DNA of 64,000 nt from Hormiphora californensis (taxonomy: Eukaryota > Ctenophora > Tentaculata > Cydippida > Pleurobrachiidae). A program made the translations under genes and the position numbers. Location: assembly GCA_020137815.1 (NCBI GenBank), contig CM035351.1:8077743-8141742 (forward strand), given 5' to 3'. Positions within the stretch are counted from its first letter, which is position 1, and every line of letters begins with the position of its first letter. The notes beneath the pieces were generated by a model. It worked only from the letters and a program-made list of their open reading frames with translations. It did not search any database and had not been told where the DNA came from. This document shows, in pieces, positions 53,364-64,000 of this stretch.

Positions 53364-54284
53364 AAGGAAGACAACAGAGACCATCATGTGGAAGCTCTGG
53401 ATGGGGCACACCTGTCCAACTGGAGGGAGGAGCTAGTGTAATCCACATTGTGATTGGGCAGAACAAGCCACGTGTCCACATTGTGAGTAGTCTTGAGAGA
53501 GAGAGAGAGAGAGAGGAGGTGGTGGGTTGTGAGAGAGATTATAGAGGAGGTGGGGTGTGAGGGGGGAGAGAGGAGGTGGGGTGTGAGAGAGAGAGAGAAA
53601 GAGAGAGAGTGGTGGGGTGTGAGCTTTTGTTCAAACATCTGCTGGCCTAGGCAAACACAGTAACACACGTGTGCTCTAGTTTAGTAAATAGAAACCGCTC
53701 AAATTAACTCTTACTTCAATCACAGGCTTTAAAGAAATTGAACGACCTGCAGGGATCAGTGGTCGTTGGCTATTTACGATCCCGATGATGTAACTTTGAA
53801 CCAACTGGACTCATGGTCGTCTGGTTTCCTATATCTCTCTCCCAAGGTACTAAAAATAAAGTAAGAGTGAAATTTAATTTATACAATTTTCCATAATTCG
53901 TGGTCTGAATGTGTGCATAATGACCCAGAAGCATACTAAATGTTTGGATATATTTTGCAATGAAACCTCTTTGTTGCCATAGCAACTAGGTATCAAAACA
54001 TGCTCTCTTGGGTTGTGTGTGTGGACGATCATATTACTTCTACAGCATGCTACAGTAAACTTATCAGTCCCCAATGCTTTTTTTCTTGTTTGTAGAAACC
54101 TTTTCCTTCCATCCATTTTATTATTCATCTTGATGTAGAGTCGGAGATGTTTTACAGATTGATAATGCTATAGCAGCTGCAGCCTTTCGTATATTATTGC
54201 CTACGGCATATAATATACCAGCATTGTGTACATTATCTAATACCTCCGACTTCTCCCATGCAAAAACAGCTTTCCTCCTTCCCC

Positions 54285-54290
54285 CCTCTC

Positions 54291-54380
<90 letters not shown>
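54285..54380. repeat. (CT)n microsatellite
   Basis: CT tract of about 95 bases with TCTCTA units at its left end. Confidence 0.97.
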
Positions 54381-54383
<3 letters not shown>

Positions 54384-54791
54384 GCTGATTACTTGCATCT
54401 TCTCCCTCTCCTCCTCCTGCACACACACGTCACCAGTACCAACACATCGCCGTGTGTACTAACAACTTACTAACTAAAGTACTTGTGTGCCTACTAGAAG
54501 TGCTACCCGTTTTTAATCCAAACAGTGAAAAGAACTCTTGTATACAAAGTTATCCACTGCCTGTCCATTTACCAGACACAACTCTTCCCCTCACAACTTG
54601 TTGGAAAAGCTCAATACATGAACATATTGCCTTGTTCAACAAGCTGTAGCTTTTTACTACAAACCCATTGACCTCTCTATTTTAACCCAGCAGTTGTGCC
54701 ATGATGACCTAAATACCGGACTTGGTGAACATTAGGGGCGGTGTGAAGTTAGATATTGCGACAGCCACCACCTGCATTTCAACATATTTCC

Positions 54792-55686
54792 ATGGTAATA
54801 TTTGTACATAGCTGGACGCTTATTTACAGAATAGTTCTGTGATCTGATTCATTTTTGCATTTTGTAATGTTTTGTCACAGTTTGAGTTATCATACAAACT
54901 TTCAAAAATTTTCACGTTTATTTTGCAGCCGGTTAAGAAGAAAGGGGCGGTAAAAAGTGCACCAGCCAGAGCAAAAAGCAGAAGTCCTTCAAAGGGGAAA
55001 AGAGCAGAAAGTAAGTTTTCAACTCAACGCCTTTTTATGGCTTTTTTGATGATCAAATTGTTCTGATTTTTTAGCTAAAAGCCAATTAAAAACCCAAATA
55101 AAGAAGCCAGGATAGTACTTAAATTTCAGTACTGCTCTGGCTAGGCATGAAATCTGGAAGATTTTTTGTTAATGTTCCCGCTTCCCTATCAGTGCCTAGC
55201 TCGGCCCTCTTTTCGTGATGGCCGATGGGTTTGAACAAAACAAACCAGTATCAATTATGTATATGTAATTGATCAAAATTGTTTACATAAATCCAAAAAA
55301 TTTGAATTAGAATTTCTGGTTCAAAATGTTTGAATAATCATACTCATAGCGCTGACAAACGCCCGGGTCCAATTTCTAATAGAAACTAGAGAATAGAGAT
55401 GTCTAGGTGCCCCTCTCGGCCTCTCGATTACCCCAATCAGTGTACCAACTAAACTCGTCTTCTTCTACCAGGTCGGAACAGCCACAAACGGAAGAGGTCT
55501 GGTAAGAAGTCGGCACCCACCCGACCACCCGTTATAGACCCACTCAGCAAAGTAGCCATGGAGAATGCCTACATGATCTGCCATAACGCGGAACAGTTTC
55601 TGAGTGTCCGGGGATTTCCATACGGTGGGACATTGTGCAAGGGGGGAGGCAAGAAGAAGGGAGGGAAAAAGAAAAAGAGGAAATAA
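54792..55686 (+). CDS. SMKR1-like small lysine-rich protein
   Basis: Exons 54929-55010 and 55472-55686 join in phase (phase 1, GTAAGT donor, CTACCAG acceptor) and end in TAA. A possible first exon supplies only the start codon: ATG at 54792-54794 is followed directly by a GTAATA donor and joins in phase 0 to give MPVKKKG. The protein would be 99 residues: a basic Lys/Arg/Ser-rich N-terminus, a central block VAMENAYMICHNAEQFLSV followed by RGFPY, and a Lys/Gly-rich tail. The central block resembles small lysine-rich protein 1 of vertebrates, which has a similar layout (basic ends, a short helix with HN, then RGF). Its biochemical role is not established; I recall it only as a small conserved protein. 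The first exon is less sure than the other two. Confidence 0.65.
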
Positions 55687-55912
55687 TGGCAAGGTAGGTT
55701 TGTTTTAGACAATTATCGATGAACTATGTGGGTGGTTTTCGGTTTTTTATATATTTTTCACTATCTGTTACCGTATCAATTGGGAACCGATGAGAAACGT
55801 TTAACTTTTGACGCTAGATTGAGATACGTGTCCTATATTATGGAATTTGAATATCTTGCTTGTTCTCATTTCCTTTTCTAAAAACATATACAACTTGTTT
55901 AAAGCAGTTGAC

Positions 55913-56145
55913 TAAAGTAAACCCCAAACTAAAAAGACCCTCACTTAGGTTTTGCGAAACTTCCCACGCTCATTGCTTCCCCTGATAAGATAGACTTGAA
56001 TCAAATTGGGGTAATACCCCGGGTATGGTGCCGCCAGACAGCCTAACTACAAAATTTCAAGTTTATCTCATCAGGGGTGGGGCAATGATCGTGGGAAATT
56101 TCATAAAACTCAAGTGAGGGTATTTTCAGCTTGGGTTTTACTTTA
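55913..56145. mobile_element. Imperfect fold-back element, 233 bp
   Basis: Inverted arms of about 100 bp (TAAAGTAAA at the left end, TTTACTTTA at the right; shared GACCCTCACTT-like and TTCCCACG segments) with about 15-20 per cent divergence, around a central GGGGTAATACCCCGGG. No ORF. Looks like an old MITE copy. Confidence 0.7.
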
Positions 56146-56781
56146 TAACTAGAATTAAATAGAGAAATGTCTGACGGCGCCGAATCGATATGGGCACCTT
56201 TTTGAGAATCAAAACAGGGCTGGTGCAGGAGCTCTCCTGGCCCATTTTTACCTTACTATGCCAGCCTCTGATTCTGGCACCGTAGACCTGATCTTAAAAC
56301 AGGGTCTGCGGAGCCGCCGGACAGTCTCTGACCAATGACCATTTGGAGAACAGAAATGACCATAATTACCACAGATCTGTCTGGCAGCGCCAGGTCGGGT
56401 CAGCGACGCCAGACTGCACAGACGACAGTGCCACATCAAATTTCCGTTATGACGGGTCTAATACATTACCACCGGGGGCTCCAGCAGATCTATCATCATG
56501 GAATCGGTCAAGTAAAATACACATCGATTACTCGAATGTGTTGAGATCTGCTAGAGCCAAGATACATAATAAAGGCGGTATTTTCGGCTCAAGTTTAATC
56601 ACAAACATTTCACAAACATCCCGGCTACAATCATTTATGTTGCGGTCTCTCATTATCAAGCATGCTATTTCTTCATCTTCAGATTTCTTTAGTCTCATCT
56701 ACATAATAACATTATGCTAATCATTAATCAATTAAATATAGTACCCCTGAATACTCATGTCTAATTATTTGTGTACACCAC
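56146..56781. other. Intergenic, one unplaced ORF
   Basis: A 125-codon plus-strand ORF at 56343-56720 has normal composition, but neither splice support nor a recognisable family. Nothing else is seen. Confidence 0.35.
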
Positions 56782-58134
56782 TAGGCCAGTCATATGACGT
56801 CGATATATCGCTGAAAAAGGAAGTAATTGATCTAAAAGCGATTCCACTTCCAGGGCCCTCCAATGGGTCTCTACAACCACCAAAAAAATTTACCGCGGGT
56901 ACCGCGATGGAGAAATCGGTCATTTTCGGGTTTATTTTGCACCTGCATAAATATAGGCTAGGACGAATGCGATGTACGGTAAAAACCGTCTTTGGAAACA
57001 AGTAGAAAAGAAATCAAGGGCACTAAAGTGTGTAGCGTCCTCGCATTAGTGGGGGTAGGTGCTGGAATTAAGTCTCTATCTTATCAGGTTAATTAGATAA
57101 TTGGATAATTAGATGCGCACATAGCCGTTTTATGGTTATACGGTAAAAACCATCTTTGGAATGGAGTAGAGAAAAAACCGAGGGTACTAGAGTGATCAGC
57201 GTCCTCGAATTAGTGGGGGTGGGTACCAAAATTAAGTTCCTATCTCATCGCGTTAATTAGATAATTGGATAATTAGGTATGTGCATAACCGTTTTTAGGT
57301 TACATGGCTATAGCCACTTAGGAATGGTTTAGAGACTTTTCATTGGTGCCATTTTGTAGGCAATAGCCAAGTTATTGGGGGTCGACGTCGGACTTTTAAG
57401 CTCTATATTCAACCGTTTAGCCGTTATTTGGCTTTAAAGGTGCTCAAAGTGAGCAACAAAGCGGTAAAAAGACCGATTTTGAGCACCTTTAAAGCCATAT
57501 AACGGCTAAATGGTTGAATATAGAGCTTAAAAGTCCGACGTCGACCCCCCATAACTTGGCTATTGCCTACAAAATGGCACCAATGAAAAGTCTCTAAACC
57601 ATTCCTAAGTGGCTATAGCCATGTAACCTAAAAACGGTTATGCGCATACCTAATTATCCAATTAACTAATTAACGCGATGAGATAGGAACTTAATTTTGG
57701 TACCTACCCCCACTAATTCGAGGACGCTGATCACTCTAGTACCCTCGGTTTTTTCTCTACTCCATTCCAAAGATGGTTTTTACCGTATAACCATAAAACG
57801 GCTATGTGCACATCTAATTATCCAATTATCTAATTAACCTGATAAGATAGAGACTTAATTCCAGCACCTACCCCCACTAATGCGAGGACGCTACACACTT
57901 TAGTGCCCTTGATTTCTTTTCTACTTGTTTCCAAAGACGGTTTTTACCGTATATCGCATTCGTCCTAGGCTATATTTATGCAGGTGCAAAATAAACCCGG
58001 AAATGACCGATTTCTCCATCGCGGTACCCGCGGTAAATTTTTTTGGTGGTTGTAGAGACCCATTGGAGTGCCCTGGAAGTGGAATCGCTTTTAGATCAAT
58101 TAGTTCCATTTCACAACGTCATATGACTGGCCTA
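56782..58134. mobile_element. 1.35-kb fold-back element
   Basis: Two arms of about 670 bp are near-identical inverted copies, meeting around a short loop at about 57451-57478. Both ends read TA followed by GGCCAGTCATATGACG, flanked by otherwise different sequence, which suggests a TA target duplication. An ORF fragment containing VIDLKAIPLPG... and KKFTAGTAMEKSV occurs in both arms because of the inversion; I recognise no transposase in it. Repeated AATTAGATAATTGGATAATTA segments occur inside each arm. Confidence 0.85.
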
Positions 58135-58307
58135 CACACACAGACGTTTTTTGTCCCCGTCCATAAACAAAGTTGTCACTTGCAAAGCTTAAAAAGATAA
58201 AAAAGTTACTGCGTACCATACAGCTTTAGTATTTAAATACGAAACAAAAATTTGATAACAACAACACAATATATAATTAAAGTCTCTTTCCCCGGTTTAA
58301 AAAGTGT

Positions 58308-61300
58308 TTATTCCTCCCCTAAGGAGACTGTAGGGGTGAAGCATTCCGTGTGATCACCGTGTTCCGTTATCGGCGGTGTTGAGGTATCTGATCCTGATCC
58401 GCTGACGCTTGACCCATCCTGAAAATAAAACATGTGTAAATTAAATGAGCATAATATATTAGTACCAAAATCAGAGTAGTATAATCACGTCCAGTTCCGT
58501 CATTGTATATGTTCTACCTCTGACCCCAGTAACCCACCTGCCCACCCCATCGCCCTCAAGTGGTCAATAATAACCGAGACAAACTTACATGATTGGAAGG
58601 TGAGGTAGAAGCAAGATCGTTATCACACTGATTATCTGGTTCAATGAGGTCAGACAGTTCACTGGCATCAGCCACCTTTTGTAGAAATGCAGTCATCTGG
58701 AAACATAACATGGAATAGTTAAAATAATATTCATTGTTCCCCAATTCACCCTCGAACAGCAAATCCCAGCTGTACCCAGGACTCCCACGGGCCACCTCAC
58801 TACTCCACCACTAACCCCATGACTCCCACGGGCCACCTCACTACTCGACCCCTAACCCCATGACTCCCATGGACAACCTCACTACTCCACCACTAACCCC
58901 ATGACTCCCACGGGCCACCTCACTACTCCACCACTAACCCCATGACTCCCACGGGCCACCTCACTACTCCACCACTAACCCCATGACTCCCACGGGCCAC
59001 CTCACTACTCCACCACTAACCCCATGACTCCCACGGGCCACCTCACTACTCCACCACTAACCCCATGACTCCCACGGGCCACCTCACTACTCCACCACTA
59101 ACCCCAGGACTCCCACGGGCCACCTCACTACTCCACCACTAACCCCATGACTCCCACGGGCCACCTCACTACTCCACCACTAACCCCATGACTCCCACGG
59201 GCCACCTCACTACTCCACCACTAACCCCATGACTCCCACGGGCCACCTCACTACTCCACCACTAACCCCATGACTCCCACGGGCCACCTCACTACTCCAC
59301 CACTAACCCCATGACTCCCACGGGCCACCTCACTACTCCACCACTAACCCCAGGACTCCCACGGGCCACCTCACTACTCCACCACTAACCCCATGACTCC
59401 CACGGGCCACCTCACTACTCCACCACTAACCCCATGACTCCCACGGGCCACCTCACTACTCCACCACTAACCCCATGACTCCCACGGGCCACCTCACTAC
59501 TCGACCCCTAACCCCAGGACTCCCACGGGCCACCTCACTACTCCACCACTAACCCCATGACTCCCACGGGCCACCTCACTACTCCACCACTAACCCCATG
59601 ACTCCCACGGGCCACCTCACTACTCCACCACTAACCCCAGGACTCCCACGGGCCACCTCACTACTCCACCACTAACCCCATGACTCACACGGGCCACCTC
59701 ACTACTCCACCACTAACCCCAGGACTCCCACGGGCCACCTCACTACTCCACCACTAACCCCATGACTCACACGGGCCACCTCACTACTCCACCACTAACC
59801 CCATGACTCCCACGGGCCACCTCACTACTCCACCACTAACCCCAGGACTCCCACGGGCCACCTCACTACTCCACCACTAACCCCATGACTCCCACGGGCC
59901 ACCTCACTACTCCACCACTAACCCCAGGACTCCCACGGGCCACACCTCAAGAACCCCACCCCTAACTTCAATACCCCGTACCTGTCCAAGGGGTATGTTG
60001 TTGTGTAGGGTTACCAAGGGCTCCACAGCCTCTAGTCCCTCTCCCTCCGTAAATATTGCCGCTGCGTACCTCAGGGCTGGAAAACAGATAAATGTTTGGA
60101 TGGTATGAGTAACTGCTCGAATAATATAATTCGAGACGGTGCATAATATATTTGTTATGCAAGAACATTTGCTCTGTCGATTATCTGTCGAGTATCGTAT
60201 GTATATATAATACCTGCGGGTGAGAACCGTCTATCTCGTGGGAAATTAGTTAGCCACTCTCTAAAAGCGGCATCTTCCGGACCTAACAAGGGCTGGTTCG
60301 CCAGGAGAGACGTCCAATTAGAATCCACCAAATCACCCTAAAACAATGAATTAATTAGGGAGATGAGGGGCGAATTGAGGAGATCTAATGTACCACAAGT
60401 CTACTTCCACTGAATAACGAATTTCCCATCCGTCTGTGCCATTCCCGAGCCATTCATAACGAATGGATGATTAGGGAGAATGGGGCTGGGGAGCTAGGCT
60501 GGGTTGTGACATGTATAACACAGATATCTATAATAGCACTATGATCGTTCTCCCGTCATTAAAAACCTCTTCGATAGGCCGGACTATCCTCTCCACCTGT
60601 TCGGCCTTGGTGAGGTAGTTGATAGACTCCAGAGATTGAGTTTCCTGGATAACCAACTCAGAACCACTCTGATCTCCATCAGGGTACTCCCCCTCCATCG
60701 TGTGGTCAATTGAACTCTGGGACTGGGAAAATGGAGGTGTCAGAATCTGATGTTGCACGACCCACGTTTGACATTCAGAACTTTTCTCAAAACTCTCAGA
60801 CCGGGACATGACAGACTGACAGACAAACCTCTGTCATTTCAGAGATAGTTTGCTCCACTTCCTCTTTAGAGGGTGCTCCCCTTTGCTCGTGGTCTGTGTC
60901 CGCAGGAGTCACCGCTCCAGATGAGATCTCCCCGTGCTCCGCGAGAATCTCTGAAAAAGGATCTATGTGTTGTGTCAAGAAAGTGGTGTGTTAAAGTTCT
61001 CAAAAATAATCAAAGGAGGGAGTTATGTAATTGGAGAATGATCAATGATCGAGGAACGGGTTGAGCTGGAATCTCTCAGCTTAACCAGGGGGGGGGGGGG
61101 CTAGCTATTTAGCGAAAGTAAACGGCCTCCATTGAACCTCCGGGAGATCTCCCGGAGACCTCCCCGCAGCCCGAGCTTGGAGGTCCCTAGAGGACGTCCC
61201 TGGGAGATGCCCGGAGGTGGAAGGAAGGTCGTAACATGGTTACGAAGACTGCAGAGTATGAACACAATACTTAACATGGGGCCCCGGGATTCTGAACTTC

Positions 61301-61961
61301 TTCAGCGGGAGTCCGCCGCGCACAACTAGTGTTGAAAAGTTTGCTTTCGATGTATCAGAAACTGCGCGCCTACCACGAATTAACAAAACCCACGCTCCCA
61401 TGGGTCGACCCTCGGTCTCTTTCCAAGGAGACGGTCACTTCGTTTTTTATCTCTTTTAAAATTATAAAACAACCTCACGTGGTGTTTGCATGCAAAATTT
61501 CCTGCTCGCAGCTCTTGTAATACCCACAATCTCTCTCTTGCTTGTTCTCATTCCCTCTCTTTTGTCTCCTCTCTCTTCCTTTACTCGTTTTCCAATTTCC
61601 TATCTTCGTGGCATGCTAACGAGGGCGTACCTGACATTGCGTTCAGTTTCTCATTCACTTTTCGTTGGCATGCAGCGGTCCCAGGAGAGAAATTAATTGC
61701 AACTTTGAATCTAGTGGAGGAAAGGAAATTAGCACATACCTTAGCTTAACCAATTATATTTTGTTTTGGTCAGCAGGAGAAATTATTAGTTACTAGCAGG
61801 GGAGTATAATTGATAAATAATTAGATAATTAGTTACCTGTTAGGGTCTGTTTCAGAGACTTGAGTGTCCTCATACATCATGAGTACAATTTGAGTATGGT
61901 ACTGGGCCTCTCTCACACTACCTAGATAGTCAACTGCCTGTTTCCAAGTTGGGTCATCCGT
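58308..61961 (-). CDS. Unknown protein, 8 exons, 5' end missing
   Basis: Eight minus-strand exons join in phase: 61961-61837, 61710-61631, 60950-60829, 60722-60567, 60337-60214, 60076-59982, 58696-58589 and 58418-58308 (stop TAA). They encode 306 residues, and the first listed exon has its own acceptor, so the start lies further right or was displaced by the dispersed repeat there. The protein reads as soluble: helical acidic stretches (KAEQVERIVRPIEE), a segment GPEDAAFREWLTNFPRD, a helical part SPAALRYAAAIFTEGEG, and a Ser/Thr/Pro-rich C-terminus. There is no signal peptide or membrane segment. I do not recognise the family. The donors at 60829 (GTTTGT) and 60567 (GTTTTT) are weak, but phases agree across all seven junctions. 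A 41-bp minisatellite fills most of the intron after 59982. The stop codon overlaps an AATAAA string. Confidence 0.65.
58760..59945. repeat. 41-bp minisatellite, about 28 copies
   Basis: Tandem 41-bp units include CCACGGGCCACCTCACTACT and CCACTAACCCC. Variants (ATGACTCCC, AGGACTCCC, ATGACTCAC, CGACCCC) are scattered, with some repeating as pairs. It lies in an intron of the unknown gene at 58308-61961. Confidence 0.95.
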
Positions 61962-62001
61962 CTAGGGAGGGCGGGAGTTTAACTTCTAATACCATGTTTT
62001 G

Positions 62002-62149
<148 letters not shown>

Positions 62150-62875
62150 AGGTCAATCAGTTGTGTTGTTATTTGCGGTTAATATTGCGAGCTCCGTAAT
62201 TAGTCTCGAATTTCACGACATAGACGACCGCGACCAACAAACCCCAGCCAGCCCTACCTACCACCACAGACCAGCAACAAAGGACCAGCCACCTACATCC
62301 CCTACCTACATTCTCAAATCAGATAAGATCGTTCATTCTATATTCATTGGTTACTATTTATTATTGTTGTTATCCGGTTGTGTCCAGCAGGAAGGGTGGG
62401 CAGTATTTAGGGCACGGCGTCCTTTTTTTTTTTCGTTGTCCCTGGCCTCTGTCTCCCTCCCTGGGTTGGCTCCAGCTTAGCTGCCCCCTCCTCTTTGTTG
62501 TGTTTGTTCATATTCTTTACTGTGCTGGTAAGCGCAATGTTGCCCTGTCAGCCTTTCCGTCTTTGGTATCTCGTTCTGGGCTGTTTGGTAGGTGGTCCGC
62601 AATTCTCTTGGGCCGTGGTTGGGGTTCCAGTTCCTGTGTTATATCACACTCACTTTGTAGTCCTTAGAATTTAGATCTCACCCACTCACCAGGTCTTCTT
62701 TTGGAATTTCCTGTTTTATATTTATTCCTTTCTCATCAAGAGTTGAGTTCTTTCCCTTATAACATGGGTGCTTGTGGTGGGGATACGGTGTCGGTGGGGA
62801 CCGGTAGGGCGTACCGTATATATATATGTATATGTATATGTATATATGTATATGTATGTATCTGTATGTGTGTAT

Positions 62876-62910
<35 letters not shown>

Positions 62911-63911
62911 TCGGTGTCCGTTGTGATCGGCTGCCGTGTTGTTCGGGCGCCGTCTTCCCACTACAAGCAGCAATGTAATAATATTTTTCTCAGCTTCTGT
63001 TTTCCAGTAACATAGGTATTCATCTAACCCTTTCGCTTTTCTCTGTACACCGTACAAGCGTACGCTCTAGACCTCCGAGTATAGTGGCATCCTCATTTGT
63101 CTGTTAGTTGTTAGATAATAGCTGAGTTAGGAGAGTAGTAGAGTCCCGAGTAGAACTTCTCTTTCAGGTCCCAGGCGTACAAGTAGCACCGCCCTTTTGA
63201 CTGACCCTGGCTGATAGCCTCACAAAGGACCATCTCCATACTGACTTGCTACACTCGCAAAGGAAAAACGTTACCTATCCAGACCGAATACTGATTCAAT
63301 CAGTTGATCCTGTCAATGGCCCCTGCATTCCCTCAGGACTAGTTCCTTCCCCTGGTGTTCATCTTTCTAGGGCATCTAGTGATCACCGCATCGAGTTTAC
63401 CATCGTACCCGTCCCCTTCTCACCCACTTCACCCTACCCCTCCTTCAGTTGCTCCCACTATTCCATGGTACCTTTCTTACCCTCCAGTTTTCAGGTCCAA
63501 CTCTCCATCCCATCATTTAATTTCCCTCCTTCTCAGGTATCATTCAATCCATGGCAGAATTCCTCTCCCCCAGCGTGTAACCTTCTGCTCTCCCCACTAC
63601 GGTTTAGGCTGATTATGTGACATCTGTCCCAATCATGATAATTCGTTTACTGAGTACGTCCATCTCTGATGACAATTAGCTGGAGATTGCCGTTGTAACT
63701 TTTACCGGGGCCCGCTGTATACCCTCTCCCTATCCTTTTCTTGTAGTATAGCCCCTAACTCCCTTTTCCGCCTATTTCTATTATGGTGATGGAATTTTCC
63801 AATCACAATTATTAAATTTTCAACTCTACTTTCCTTGACAGGGCGACCCGTCTCGCATGTCACTTTTCGGTAATGGTCCTAACGACCATTTCCGCACCCC
63901 CCCCCCCCCCC
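62150..63911 (+). repeat. 1.8-kb dispersed repeat, copy 2
   Basis: Same orientation as copy 1 at 44150-46000 and collinear with it for most of its length, from a TCAATCAGTTGTGTTGT start to CCATTTCCGCACCCCC. Its internal TA/TG microsatellite (62815-62910) differs in length. After it come a poly-C run and unique sequence, not the 46-bp minisatellite that follows copy 1. Confidence 0.8.
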
Positions 63912-64000
63912 AGGTTTTTACCCCGAAAGTGACTTCCGGATTGGAGCAATTATCAAGTAAATCTCCCTTATCCGGCAATCCAATCTAAACTTCCATGCAC

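Noticed and set aside
56343-56720. 125-codon plus ORF between two mobile elements
   Set aside because: Composition is protein-like, but I find no acceptor or donor in phase and no known motif.
56757-58200. Two similar ORFs containing KKFTAGTAMEKSV on opposite strands
   Set aside because: They are the same sequence seen twice because the arms of the fold-back element are inverted copies; no domain recognised, so not called as genes.

Overview
The window looks like nuclear DNA of an early-branching animal. It has spliced protein genes with GT-AG introns of tens to hundreds of bases, a rhodopsin-like GPCR, a tetraspanin, a GAS2-type CH+GAR cytoskeletal linker and a small lysine-rich protein resembling SMKR1. 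There are many (GA)n/(CT)n tracts and many small fold-back elements. A sponge-like genome would fit, but nothing here fixes the phylum. There are no bacterial operons, rRNA or CRISPR arrays.

Left part (1-21.6 kb): the start of a secreted protein (minus, runs off the left edge); a five-exon metallophosphoesterase (minus, 2096-4510); a three-exon small protein of unknown function (plus, 4509-5699), whose ATG shares a CATG with the phosphoesterase ATG on the opposite strand; and a giant GAS2-like gene (plus, 9186 to at least 21609). I followed exon phases through the GAS2-like gene: CH domain, a tandemly duplicated exon, GAR domain, then a very long disordered tail. The tail is built from several in-frame minisatellites and five copies of an SPGRVGK module. 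Its reading frame is broken several times between about 17.89 and 20.02 kb, while exons on both sides remain in phase.

Centre (about 21.7-35.85 kb): roughly 14 kb with an extreme homopolymer texture that does not resemble the flanks. I read it as badly corrected assembly consensus rather than biology. Annotation inside it is not reliable. It probably hides the 3' end of the GAS2-like gene and perhaps another gene; one short island reads like a filamin repeat.

Right part (35.9-64 kb): a complete four-exon class A GPCR (minus, 35951-38696) with a perfect 140-bp palindrome in an intron; a repeat-rich stretch to 51 kb with a pogo/Tigger-like MITE, several other fold-back elements, a 46-bp minisatellite and one copy of a 1.8-kb dispersed repeat; a tetraspanin (minus, 51264-51953); an SMKR1-like gene (plus, 54792-55686); a 1.35-kb fold-back element; and an eight-exon gene of unknown function (minus, 58308-61961, 5' end missing) with a 41-bp minisatellite in one intron. 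The second copy of the dispersed repeat fills the right end.

The genes do not form an obvious pathway. Coordinates of multi-exon genes span introns; exon boundaries are given in the evidence.
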